Shown in pieces: positions 1 through 7,358 of a DNA stretch of 64,000 bases. The stretch is from an uncultured Flavihumibacter sp. Its GTDB lineage: Bacteria; Bacteroidota; Bacteroidia; Chitinophagales; Chitinophagaceae. The stretch lies in the NCBI GenBank assembly GCA_946482545.1, contig CAMLRX010000001.1, positions 11,789 through 75,788 of the forward strand, in the 5' to 3' direction. The number at the start of each line of letters is the position of its first letter. The first letter of the stretch is position 1. The position numbers and the translations under genes are program-made. The notes beneath the pieces were generated by a model. That model saw only the letters and a list, made by a program, of their open reading frames with translations, had not been told where the DNA came from and did not search any database.

Positions 1-215
1 CAATAGAAAAGAAAGTTTTCGGGCAGTCCTTTTTTCCGGTAGGTATAATGACCTTCCGCCCGGGGATAATACCCCAGTCCGCATACGTGTAAACCACCCA
101 GCAGCGGGTTGGATTGAACGGAGGATTTCAGTACTGATTTGGGAATTTCGATCCGCTGGCGGCCAAGTCCATACCATATATTCTTGTGCGAGGCACCGTT
201 TTTTCCTGTTTCCAT
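1..215 (-). CDS. AraC-type transcriptional regulator, N-terminal part only (runs off the window)
   Basis: An open minus-strand frame begins with ATG at 215 and stays open to base 1, giving about 71 residues. The visible part contains SNPLLGGLHVCGLGYYPRAE followed by H-Y-T-Y-R, which resembles the start of the cupin-like sensor domain of AraC-family regulators of Bacteroidota (a 'GLYVTDIGYFPKA...HYR' pattern that I know from the family). The DNA-binding half lies outside the window. The gene starts 69 bases after the stop of the dehydrogenase at 285 and could be the last gene of the catabolic operon or its regulator. The assignment rests on a short stretch. Confidence 0.6.
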   Translation of the reverse strand, partial: METGKNGASHKNIWYGLGRQRIEIPKSVLKSSVQSNPLLGGLHVCGLGYYPRAEGHYTYRKKGLPENFLFY

Positions 216-284
216 GGCAGCAATCCAATTAAGTGATCTGTAATTTACAGTTTTTGAAGAAGCGGGTATCCTGTGGCTTCCTGT

Positions 285-1370
285 TCAGAGAAAATTTTGT
301 GGCGGTATCCCCTTTTCAAGGCACGATGCATAGGCCGCTTCCACGCAGGCCATGGTATGCAGCACATCTTCAACGGAGTTTCCAGGTACGGAGATGCTCC
401 CTTCTTTTGCCCGCATCACCTGTGCCATCGGGCCAATAAATGCATGGGGAAACCAGGAACCACCGGGATCCAACTGCAGCCATGGGCCGGGTGTATTATC
501 CCTTTTCAACAGGTATAAAAATGTATCAGGTGCAGTGCCGGGATAATTCACGAGGAAACCGAGGCCAATTTTTACCGCACCTTTTGTTCCTTCTACTTTC
601 AGATAGGCCTCCTGTTCCTGTTCTCCGAAATAGTGGGTATGGTTGGTGTGTATGGCCGCCCTCATCTGATCCCCGTATTCCATAAGGATGTTTGTTTTGA
701 CGGATGCCAGTTCCCGCATATCCGGATGCTTCCAGGTGCGGGCCACAATACCGGAAGGTTCACCAAATAAGGAACGGATCAGATCGATGTAGTGAATGCT
801 GTGGTAAAGTATTTCCACCCGTGGAATTGCTTCCAGGAAACGCCAGTTTTCCCAGGGCATGTGTACATTCAGGTAGATTTCGATATCCGTTATTTCACCT
901 AAAGTACCGTGTTGAAGCAAACTTTTCAGCCCGTTTACCGCGGGTGCATACCTCAGTTGAAAGTTCACCGCTGCCAGCAGTTTTTTCTCCCGGCAAATCC
1001 GGTGTATTTCTTTCGCCTGTTCCATGTTTTCACCCATCGGCTTCTGGATGAGCACAGCGGCTTCTTCCGGCAATAACTTCAATACATCGCTGATGACATT
1101 TCCCGGAACGGCCATATCATAAACCCCCGAAGTTCCTGCTTCTTTCACCAGTTCTTCCAGGGAGAAAAACACCTTGGGAATCGTGTATTTTTCTGCCAGC
1201 GCCTGTGCTTTTTCCAACACGGGATCATAGATTCCGGCCACGTGAAATCCTGCCATCCGGTAAGCTGGCAGGTGCGCATCGTGTACGATTCCACCTGCAC
1301 CGATCATATAAATTTTATGCAGACGGGCAGGAAGATCAATGGAGAATTTTATTTCGGGAACGCTGTTCAT
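285..1370 (-). CDS. Gfo/Idh/MocA-family NAD(P)-dependent oxidoreductase
   Basis: This is a cytoplasmic sugar or sugar-acid dehydrogenase of the Gfo/Idh/MocA type, 361 residues from the ATG. The N-terminal Rossmann fold shows the nucleotide loop as IGAGGIVHDAHLPAY, followed by AGIYDP and the family's EKP-like loop, here IQKPMGENMEQAKEI. A C-terminal alpha/beta substrate domain follows, with HSIHYIDLIRSLFGEP in the usual place of the substrate-contacting helix. I chose ATG at 1370, two bases after the TAA of the upstream permease gene, over an in-frame TTG at 1388 that would overlap it. It is the last enzyme of the MaoC/CoA-transferase operon. The substrate is unknown; the adjacent lactonase-type hydrolase and permease suggest a sugar lactone or acid. 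Confidence 0.9.
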   Translation of the reverse strand: MNSVPEIKFSIDLPARLHKIYMIGAGGIVHDAHLPAYRMAGFHVAGIYDPVLEKAQALAEKYTIPKVFFSLEELVKEAGTSGVYDMAVPGNVISDVLKLLPEEAAVLIQKPMGENMEQAKEIHRICREKKLLAAVNFQLRYAPAVNGLKSLLQHGTLGEITDIEIYLNVHMPWENWRFLEAIPRVEILYHSIHYIDLIRSLFGEPSGIVARTWKHPDMRELASVKTNILMEYGDQMRAAIHTNHTHYFGEQEQEAYLKVEGTKGAVKIGLGFLVNYPGTAPDTFLYLLKRDNTPGPWLQLDPGGSWFPHAFIGPMAQVMRAKEGSISVPGNSVEDVLHTMACVEAAYASCLEKGIPPQNFL

Positions 1371-1371
1371 A

Positions 1372-2409
1372 TTATTCAGAAGCACCAAGATAATTGCCGT
1401 AAGTTAGGACAAGAACGGATACGAGCAGTACCGCCAGGGCGATAAAAAGTTTACGCATGGTACCTTTCCCGCTGCCTTTCCATTCCTTCATAGCCAGGCC
1501 TGTAAGGGCGCTCAGCAGAACAAGCAATATCATGTGAATGGCCCAACTGGTGAATTCATAGGCTCCCATCCGAACGTGTCCCAGTCCGTAAAAAAAGAAT
1601 TGAAAATACCACAATGTTCCTGTGATGAAAGCCATCAGGAAATTAAAAGAAAGTGTGGAGCCCGCGAGCGCCTTGTATTGTCCCCAGGTCTTTTGCCGGG
1701 TATGGAGCCATGCGCAGTACAGGAAGGTAGTAAGGAAGGCGCCTGAATTGGAAAAAATATAGATCACATTGCCCTGGTACTGTCCTGCACCATAACGTGC
1801 GGCAATGTCCGCGATGGGTTGTCCTTCATTAATGGAAAAACCGTATACCGCGGAAAAAATACCTGCCAGTAAACAAAGCGGCAATCCCTTCGCCATAGAG
1901 AATTCAGTAGCTTCTTTTTTTCCGGCATCCAACTCTTTTTCTTTGCTTCTTCCTGCCACACCACACAATGCTATCCCCAGCGCACCGAGGAATATGCCGC
2001 CAAAAACAAGTGCCGATCCGGGTTGTGCCCATAAGGTGCCTAGCTTCCCTTCAATGATCGCTGGCAGCAAAGTGCCGAGGATACATGAAATACCCACGGA
2101 AATAGCGTAGGTGAGTGAATACCCTACGTACCGGATGGCCATACCGAAAGCTGTTCCACCAATGCCATAGCCCATCCCCAACACGAAGGTGCGCAACAAC
2201 ACTGCTGTTGGCGCTTCGGCGATCACCTGGGCAAGAGAAGGTATGGTGATCCAGGCGATCACGACCGGCAGCAAAAGCCAGCAAAAGAAAGCCTGTGCCA
2301 GCCAATAAGTTTGCCAGGCCCACTGTACCACTTTTTTCTGTGGCGTGAAGCAGAGCGCTGCAAAAGATGCGCCTACGCCATGTAAGAGAATTCCGGTGAA
2401 TACACCCAT
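1372..2409 (-). CDS. RhaT-family sugar permease (L-rhamnose/H+ symporter-like)
   Basis: This is an inner-membrane permease of about 345 residues with roughly ten hydrophobic segments. It resembles the RhaT family (L-rhamnose-proton symport) of the drug/metabolite transporter superfamily, with phrases such as GILLHGVGASFAALCFTP and LGMGYGIGGTAFGMAIRYVG. The ATG at 2409 is preferred; an upstream in-frame TTG at 2418 would add three residues. The gene starts 18 bases after the amidohydrolase stop and its TAA is two bases before the dehydrogenase ATG, so all three are surely cotranscribed. It is probably the uptake system for the compound degraded by this operon. Rhamnose itself is only a guess, because RhaT homologues in Bacteroidota also carry other sugars. 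Confidence 0.85.
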   Translation of the reverse strand: MGVFTGILLHGVGASFAALCFTPQKKVVQWAWQTYWLAQAFFCWLLLPVVIAWITIPSLAQVIAEAPTAVLLRTFVLGMGYGIGGTAFGMAIRYVGYSLTYAISVGISCILGTLLPAIIEGKLGTLWAQPGSALVFGGIFLGALGIALCGVAGRSKEKELDAGKKEATEFSMAKGLPLCLLAGIFSAVYGFSINEGQPIADIAARYGAGQYQGNVIYIFSNSGAFLTTFLYCAWLHTRQKTWGQYKALAGSTLSFNFLMAFITGTLWYFQFFFYGLGHVRMGAYEFTSWAIHMILLVLLSALTGLAMKEWKGSGKGTMRKLFIALAVLLVSVLVLTYGNYLGASE

Positions 2410-2427
2410 GTTCAGCAAGGTTGTTCG

Positions 2428-3279
2428 TTAGAGTTGATACAATGCGGTGGCGGTTTCCCCCAGCACGGCTTCCAGTTCCTTCCGGTCCGGAAGCAGCTTT
2501 GACAGCACTTCCACGTACGTTTGCCAGGTGTGGGAATAGCTGCCCGCGAGTAAAGATACGGGCCAATCGCCGCCACAAAGGCAATGGTCCGGACCGAAAT
2601 GTTCCAGCACAAAAGCCACCGGCGCCTCGATGTCCGCCGCGGTCCACCCGAAGGGTTTTCCGGAGGCAGTGCCCAGCCCGGACAGCTTCGCGTATATATT
2701 TTTATTTCCGGCGGCCACTTTCATCAGCGATCGCCATTCCCTATCCTCTTTTCCACTCATCGGTGGCTGGTTGAGGTGGTCCAGCACCAGTTTCAGCGAC
2801 GGTATCTGCTCGGCTACACTGATCGCGTTCTGAAGGTGCGACAACTTCACGCCCACCACATCATAAGGAATGCCAGCTTCAGCAAGTAAACCCAGACTTT
2901 CCACCACTTCCTCCCGTCCTAACCAGTTTTCATCCGGCTCATCATGGATGAGGTGACGCACACCTTTGAAGAACGGACTTTTTTTGAACGCATTGATCGC
3001 ATGTTCCGCTGCCGAAGGCTCCATCAACGGTATCCAGCCCACAACACCCTTTATCCATTCAGTATGTGCGGCCAGTTCCAGCATGTACTGCGTTTCTTCC
3101 AGGGTATTTGCTGCCTGCACCAATACACCCGCTTTCACCCCTGCAACCTGTCTCTCATTCTCTAGTTCTTCCAGCGGATAAGAGCGGTTCAATATGGAAG
3201 TATTCCCGTCCAGCCAGCCGTAGCGCAACTTTTCAAGGTTCCAGGTATGAACGTGTGTATCCACTATTTCCAGCTCCAT
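2428..3279 (-). CDS. Amidohydrolase (lactonase-type, L-fuconolactonase-like)
   Basis: A 283-residue TIM-barrel hydrolase of the amidohydrolase 2 / COG3618 group, which includes L-fucono-lactonase, 4-sulfomuconolactonase and 2-pyrone-4,6-dicarboxylate hydrolase. The metal-site motif DTHVHTW is at residues 7-13. RHLIHDEPD (around 109), LDHLNQP (around 166) and CGGDWPVSLL near the end match the family's conserved HxH, His and GSDWPV positions. It has no signal peptide and is cytoplasmic. ATG at 3279 follows the CoA-transferase stop by 39 bases. In the operon it probably opens a lactone produced by the Gfo/Idh/MocA dehydrogenase, by inference only. Confidence 0.88.
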   Translation of the reverse strand: MELEIVDTHVHTWNLEKLRYGWLDGNTSILNRSYPLEELENERQVAGVKAGVLVQAANTLEETQYMLELAAHTEWIKGVVGWIPLMEPSAAEHAINAFKKSPFFKGVRHLIHDEPDENWLGREEVVESLGLLAEAGIPYDVVGVKLSHLQNAISVAEQIPSLKLVLDHLNQPPMSGKEDREWRSLMKVAAGNKNIYAKLSGLGTASGKPFGWTAADIEAPVAFVLEHFGPDHCLCGGDWPVSLLAGSYSHTWQTYVEVLSKLLPDRKELEAVLGETATALYQL

Positions 3280-3318
3280 ATCACCAGTTTAGGTGCCAAT
3301 GTTACAAATTTGTTCGCA

Positions 3319-4467
3319 TCAATGGCCGATCCCGAATTGTTTTTCCACCAGCTTGTTGTGTTCTCCCAAAGCGGGCGCCCCGATGTCTGAGACCAACAGT
3401 TCGCCATCCACACGAATTGGACAGCGTGTAGTAGTAACAGTTAGTCCGCTCGAAGTTTTCACTGCTATTTCCATTTGCAGGTTCCTGTAATTTTCTTCGG
3501 CCCGGAGTTCATCGTAATTCAGTACCCTTGCGCACCAGATGTCTGCGGGCTGGAGCAGGTCAAGCCAGTAATCCGCAGGAGCCTTCAGCAGATGCGTTGT
3601 GAGGATGGCTTTGATTTCATCCCTGTGGAGGAACCATTCTCCCGCGTCAGCATATTTTTCAAGGCCCTCACAATGCAAGAGCCTGCCCAGCGTAGGCACA
3701 TCACTCATGGATAAAGCGATGAATCCCTGCGCAGTGCGGTAAATGCCGTAAGGCGCAGCAATATAGGGGTTCCCGTTCGACACATTGCTGCGTTGCGGCA
3801 ACTGATGTCCATCGTTGTAAAAGCAGGTCAGTACTTCAAACTGAAAATCGAGTACGCTTTCCATCATGCTTACCTGCACCAGCGCGCCTTCTCCTGCAAC
3901 AGCGCGTTGTAACAGCGCTGCCAGTATTCCCTGTGCGATATGCGTGCCGGCCAGTATGTCCACCACGGCCACGCCCATGGGCGTAGGTTCCGCGTCTCCG
4001 TTGTTGCTGAGCCAGGTAAGTCCGGATAATGATTGAACCAGCAAATCCTGCCCTGGCAGGTCCTTCCAGGGACCTTCAGTTCCGTAACCGCTTATTTCCG
4101 CATATACGATACCGGGGTTGATGGCTTTCACGGCAGCATAATCCAGGCCAATGCGCTCCATAACGCCGGGGCGGAAATTATGGAGCATCACATCTGCTTT
4201 TTCCAGCAATGCCTTTACTTTCTCCAGGTCGGCTTTGTTTTTCAGATCAGCGGCGTAACTTTTTTTATTGCGGTTGATGGCGTGGAAAATAGTGGATTCT
4301 CCTTCCATCACCACATCAGAAACATACAGGCTACGGCATATATCTCCGGTACCTGGTCTTTCGATCTTAATCACTTCTGCGCCCATATCGGCCAGCCTCA
4401 GTCCGGCTGAAGGACCAGAGAGGAATTGGCTGAAATCGAGTACCACTATATCTTCCAGTAATTTCAT
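3319..4467 (-). CDS. Family III CoA-transferase (CaiB/BaiF), copy 1
   Basis: A 382-residue family III CoA-transferase, which moves CoA between a thioester and a free carboxylic acid through an aspartyl-CoA anhydride. The hallmark N-terminus is present (VVLDFSQFLSGPSAGLRLADMG, then EVIKIERPGTGD), as are LHNFRPGVMERIGLDY and YAEISGYGTEGPW. The expected catalytic aspartate is D170 in AVVDILAGTH. The C-terminus carries TTRCPIRVDG and a PALGEHN end typical of the family. It lies 12 bases after a close paralogue at 4480-5646; the two probably act as a heteromer or on successive acids. No membrane segment or signal peptide is present. Confidence 0.93.
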   Translation of the reverse strand: MKLLEDIVVLDFSQFLSGPSAGLRLADMGAEVIKIERPGTGDICRSLYVSDVVMEGESTIFHAINRNKKSYAADLKNKADLEKVKALLEKADVMLHNFRPGVMERIGLDYAAVKAINPGIVYAEISGYGTEGPWKDLPGQDLLVQSLSGLTWLSNNGDAEPTPMGVAVVDILAGTHIAQGILAALLQRAVAGEGALVQVSMMESVLDFQFEVLTCFYNDGHQLPQRSNVSNGNPYIAAPYGIYRTAQGFIALSMSDVPTLGRLLHCEGLEKYADAGEWFLHRDEIKAILTTHLLKAPADYWLDLLQPADIWCARVLNYDELRAEENYRNLQMEIAVKTSSGLTVTTTRCPIRVDGELLVSDIGAPALGEHNKLVEKQFGIGH

Positions 4468-4479
4468 TGTAAGCAGTTT

Positions 4480-5646
4480 CTATTCGGATGCTTTAGGGCT
4501 CACCGCAAATTTCAGTTCACCCAGTATTTTTTCCTGGTGTTCTCCCAACAGCGGCGCGGGCTTATCGGACACCAACCTTTCTCCATTGAATCTTATCGGG
4601 CAGCGCGTGGTTACCATTGATTTTCCGCCCCGTATTTCCACGGATTGTTCCATCTGAAGTGCACGGTATCCCTCATGCGCTTTCATTTGTTGCCAGTTCA
4701 GCACTTCGATGGCCCAGATGTCTTTTTCGCGTAAGCGCTTCAGCCAATGTTCAGCTTCTTCCTGCGCGAGGAAAGAAAGCAGTGTTTGTTTGATTTCGTC
4801 TCTTTTACGGAAGGCTTCTTCCTGTGAATACTGCGCGAGGCCGGTACATCCCAGCACGGCGGCAAGTTCCTGCAAGGGCGTCATGGCGATGGCGATGTAT
4901 CCATTTTTTGTAGGATAGATACCGTAAGGTGCGGACAACAACGGGTTTCCGTTCCCGATGGCACTGCGTTGCGGCAGGCGACCACCGTTGAAGTAAGTAG
5001 TCAATAATTCAAATTGAAAATCGAGGAGGGATTCCAGCAGACTGATCTCAATGTGTGCCCCGGTATTCTTTTTCTGACGGCGGATCAACGCGGCAAGGAT
5101 GCCCTGCACCAGTTGTGCGCCGCACAAACTATCGGCTATGGATAGGCCAAAAGGCATGGGATCGTCATCCGCATTTCCGGTAGTATAGGCCAGTCCGCTT
5201 ACGGATTGCAATAAAAGATCCTGTCCAGGCCGCAGTTTCCACGGACCATCTTTTCCATAACCGGAAATTTCACCATAGACCAAACGTGGATTGATCTTTT
5301 GAACGGAAGCATAGTCGAGGCCTATCTTTTCCATCACACCGGGCCTGAAATTATGCGTCATCACATCCGCTTTTTCAATCAGGGCCTTCACCAGCAACAG
5401 GTCGCCGGGATTCTTGAGGTCAGCGGTAAAACTCTCTTTGTTGCGGTTGATGGTATGAAACAGGAGACTATCTCCATCCACCCACATATTTTTGATGGGC
5501 AGTGAACGACAGGCATCACCCGTCCCCGGCCGCTCAATCTTGATTACGCGCGCACCCATGTCCGCCATTCTCAGACCGGCCGACGGGCCCGATAGGTATT
5601 GGCTGAACTCCAACACAGTGATTCCCTTCAGCGGCAATTTATTCAT
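4480..5646 (-). CDS. Family III CoA-transferase (CaiB/BaiF), copy 2
   Basis: A 388-residue paralogue of the adjacent CoA-transferase, with the same landmarks: VLEFSQYLSGPSAGLRMADM, IKIERPGTGDACRSLP, THNFRPGVMEKIGLDY and YGEISGYGKDGPW. The catalytic aspartate is expected at D172 in SIADSLCG. The C-terminal TTRCPIRFNGERLVSD is also shared. Its ATG at 5646 lies inside the last codons of the upstream solute-binding-like gene (an 8-base overlap), which implies translational coupling. The pair of transferases with a MaoC hydratase and a lactonase argues for a CoA-thioester route of a sugar acid or hydroxy acid. Confidence 0.93.
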   Translation of the reverse strand: MNKLPLKGITVLEFSQYLSGPSAGLRMADMGARVIKIERPGTGDACRSLPIKNMWVDGDSLLFHTINRNKESFTADLKNPGDLLLVKALIEKADVMTHNFRPGVMEKIGLDYASVQKINPRLVYGEISGYGKDGPWKLRPGQDLLLQSVSGLAYTTGNADDDPMPFGLSIADSLCGAQLVQGILAALIRRQKKNTGAHIEISLLESLLDFQFELLTTYFNGGRLPQRSAIGNGNPLLSAPYGIYPTKNGYIAIAMTPLQELAAVLGCTGLAQYSQEEAFRKRDEIKQTLLSFLAQEEAEHWLKRLREKDIWAIEVLNWQQMKAHEGYRALQMEQSVEIRGGKSMVTTRCPIRFNGERLVSDKPAPLLGEHQEKILGELKFAVSPKASE

Positions 5647-6805
5647 AGCGCTCCATTAATGAAGATTCCTGAAAACTCTTTCTGTACAAATGTTCCAACT
5701 TTTCCAAAGTTGTTCTGGCACTTCCGCCATAACGTAGAAATTCCTGCAATGGATATCCGGCTTCGTCCTGAAAATCCAGGTACCCATGGTGCCGCGGCCG
5801 TACGAAAGCACGTTCAAGGGCAGGAAGTGTATTCAAAAAATAATTTTCTGTAAGCGCGTTACTGGTTTCATTGGTCCATGCCGCACGCAATCCTGGTTGT
5901 CCACCGCTTTCCACGTATAACCCGCACTGCCATTCAGGCGATGCTACCATTTGTGCGAAACGTACCGCTTCTTCTTTGTATGCGGAAGCAGCAGATACAG
6001 CTAAACCTGTTCCACCAAGCGTACTTCTGAATGGTGTACCTCCAAAGGTGGGGATATCTCCATAATCAAGCCGATACTTCGCATAACCATTTCTGCTGTA
6101 ATTCGAATACCCGTAAGCGAAAGGGCAATACCAGTAATCGTTTCCCCCGCTCATACGTTCCGCCACGCCAATGGGGTTGAGGTGGAACATTTCTTCCGGC
6201 AGCAGGGCATAAAGTTCCCGCATCAGTTCCAATGCTTCCACTCCTTTCTCCGGGGAAACAATGGATGCGTCCTGTTCGAAAGGCGTTTCTCCCACGGCTA
6301 TGCAAAACATATAAAAATTCATCAGCGCATCAATGGGAATGGCCGGTAGCGCAAGTTTTCCGGCTTTAGCGAGTTGCAATACCTGCTCCCATTTTTTGGG
6401 AACGGGCTCATGGTGCAATTGCAGCAAATCACTTCTGAAACTTGAAACCGGTGTTGCGGCATCAATAGCCAGCGCCCATTGGTGACCGTTATAGTGGTAA
6501 CTCTTATGGGATGCACCCGTGGACAAGACTTCTTGTTCCTGCAGGAATGTTGCGGGCAGGTATTCATCCAATGGGAGCACACAGCCGGTATGTGCGGCGG
6601 TGCCCACCCAGGGATGATCTATGATGAGCAAGTCGTAGGTGTCTGTTAATTTTTCAATGGGAAAGTCGGCGAATTCCTGGAGCGTTCGTTTTTTCCATCG
6701 GATTTCAACATCCGGGAACATTTCCTGGTATCGCTGGCTGGCTGCGAGCAGAGGAGTGATGCCGCGGCTATGCCCCCAGGTTATGCCATTCAACACATGG
6801 GCCAT
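5639..6805 (-). CDS. Solute-binding-protein-like protein (ABC type 1 fold) without signal peptide
   Basis: A 388-residue protein resembling family 1 extracellular sugar-binding proteins. It shows the fold's usual order of features: an N-terminal ITWGHSRGITPLLAASQRYQ, YDLLIIDHPWVG, the hinge region PLDEYLPATFLQEQE, GHQWALAIDAATPVSSFRSD, then LGGTGLAVSAASAYKEEAVRFAQMV and GGQPGLRAAW. The ATG at 6805 gives a protein starting M-A-H-V-L-N-G-I-T-W, with no signal peptide or lipobox. An in-frame extension to 6856 would overlap the upstream gene and still contain no export signal. No ABC permease or ATPase gene is nearby. It sits between the MaoC and CoA-transferase genes and overlaps the latter, so a cytoplasmic role, perhaps carrying or sensing the substrate, is inferred. 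Confidence 0.82.
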   Translation of the reverse strand: MAHVLNGITWGHSRGITPLLAASQRYQEMFPDVEIRWKKRTLQEFADFPIEKLTDTYDLLIIDHPWVGTAAHTGCVLPLDEYLPATFLQEQEVLSTGASHKSYHYNGHQWALAIDAATPVSSFRSDLLQLHHEPVPKKWEQVLQLAKAGKLALPAIPIDALMNFYMFCIAVGETPFEQDASIVSPEKGVEALELMRELYALLPEEMFHLNPIGVAERMSGGNDYWYCPFAYGYSNYSRNGYAKYRLDYGDIPTFGGTPFRSTLGGTGLAVSAASAYKEEAVRFAQMVASPEWQCGLYVESGGQPGLRAAWTNETSNALTENYFLNTLPALERAFVRPRHHGYLDFQDEAGYPLQEFLRYGGSARTTLEKLEHLYRKSFQESSLMERYE

Positions 6806-6816
6806 CGTACAATCGT

Positions 6817-7260
6817 TTAAGCGTTTCGTTTCTGCGCCAGCAGTATGTGTTCGCACACCATTACCAGTTCCTGGCGCTGGTTGAACACTTCCACCAGTTC
6901 CGTTATGAGGCCGAATCCTGGTTTTTTATGTTCTTTTTTAGCACTGATGGTCACCTTTACCCGGATGGTATCGCCAATGAATACGGGCTTCGTAAAACGC
7001 AGTCTTTCGTAGCCGTAGGTCATGGCCACTTCGTTGATCACCTGGGCGGTCATTCCGATGGCTACACTGAATATCAGGGTACCGTGGGCGATTCTTTTAC
7101 CGAAGGGCTGGGTTTTGCACCATTCCTCGTCCATGTGATGCGGGAAGAAATCACCGGTTTGGCCGGCATGGATCACGATATCGGTTTCAGTGATGGTGCG
7201 GCCGCCGGTTGTTCTTTCCTCGTTGGTCTCAAACTCTTCAAAGTAGCGCTGAATGGTCAT
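6817..7260 (-). CDS. MaoC-type hotdog hydratase/dehydratase
   Basis: A 147-residue single-hotdog protein of the MaoC / R-specific enoyl-CoA hydratase group. The motif [10 protein letters not shown] (residues 35-44) matches the hydratase D-x-x-P-x-H signature, giving candidate catalytic residues D37 and H42, and [17 protein letters not shown] matches the following conserved helix. ATG at 7260 is preceded by a 98-base gap, so this is the first gene of the operon that runs down to 285. It probably adds water to or removes it from a CoA thioester made by the two CoA-transferases downstream. Confidence 0.92.
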   Translation of the reverse strand: MTIQRYFEEFETNEERTTGGRTITETDIVIHAGQTGDFFPHHMDEEWCKTQPFGKRIAHGTLIFSVAIGMTAQVINEVAMTYGYERLRFTKPVFIGDTIRVKVTISAKKEHKKPGFGLITELVEVFNQRQELVMVCEHILLAQKRNA

Positions 7261-7358
7261 TTTTTCATCCGGGTTGGTTCAATCAGAATTCAATTAAAAG
7301 TAGTTCGGTAAGGGAGGGGAAACAATAGCATATTTCTACAAAATGATGGACTATTTTC

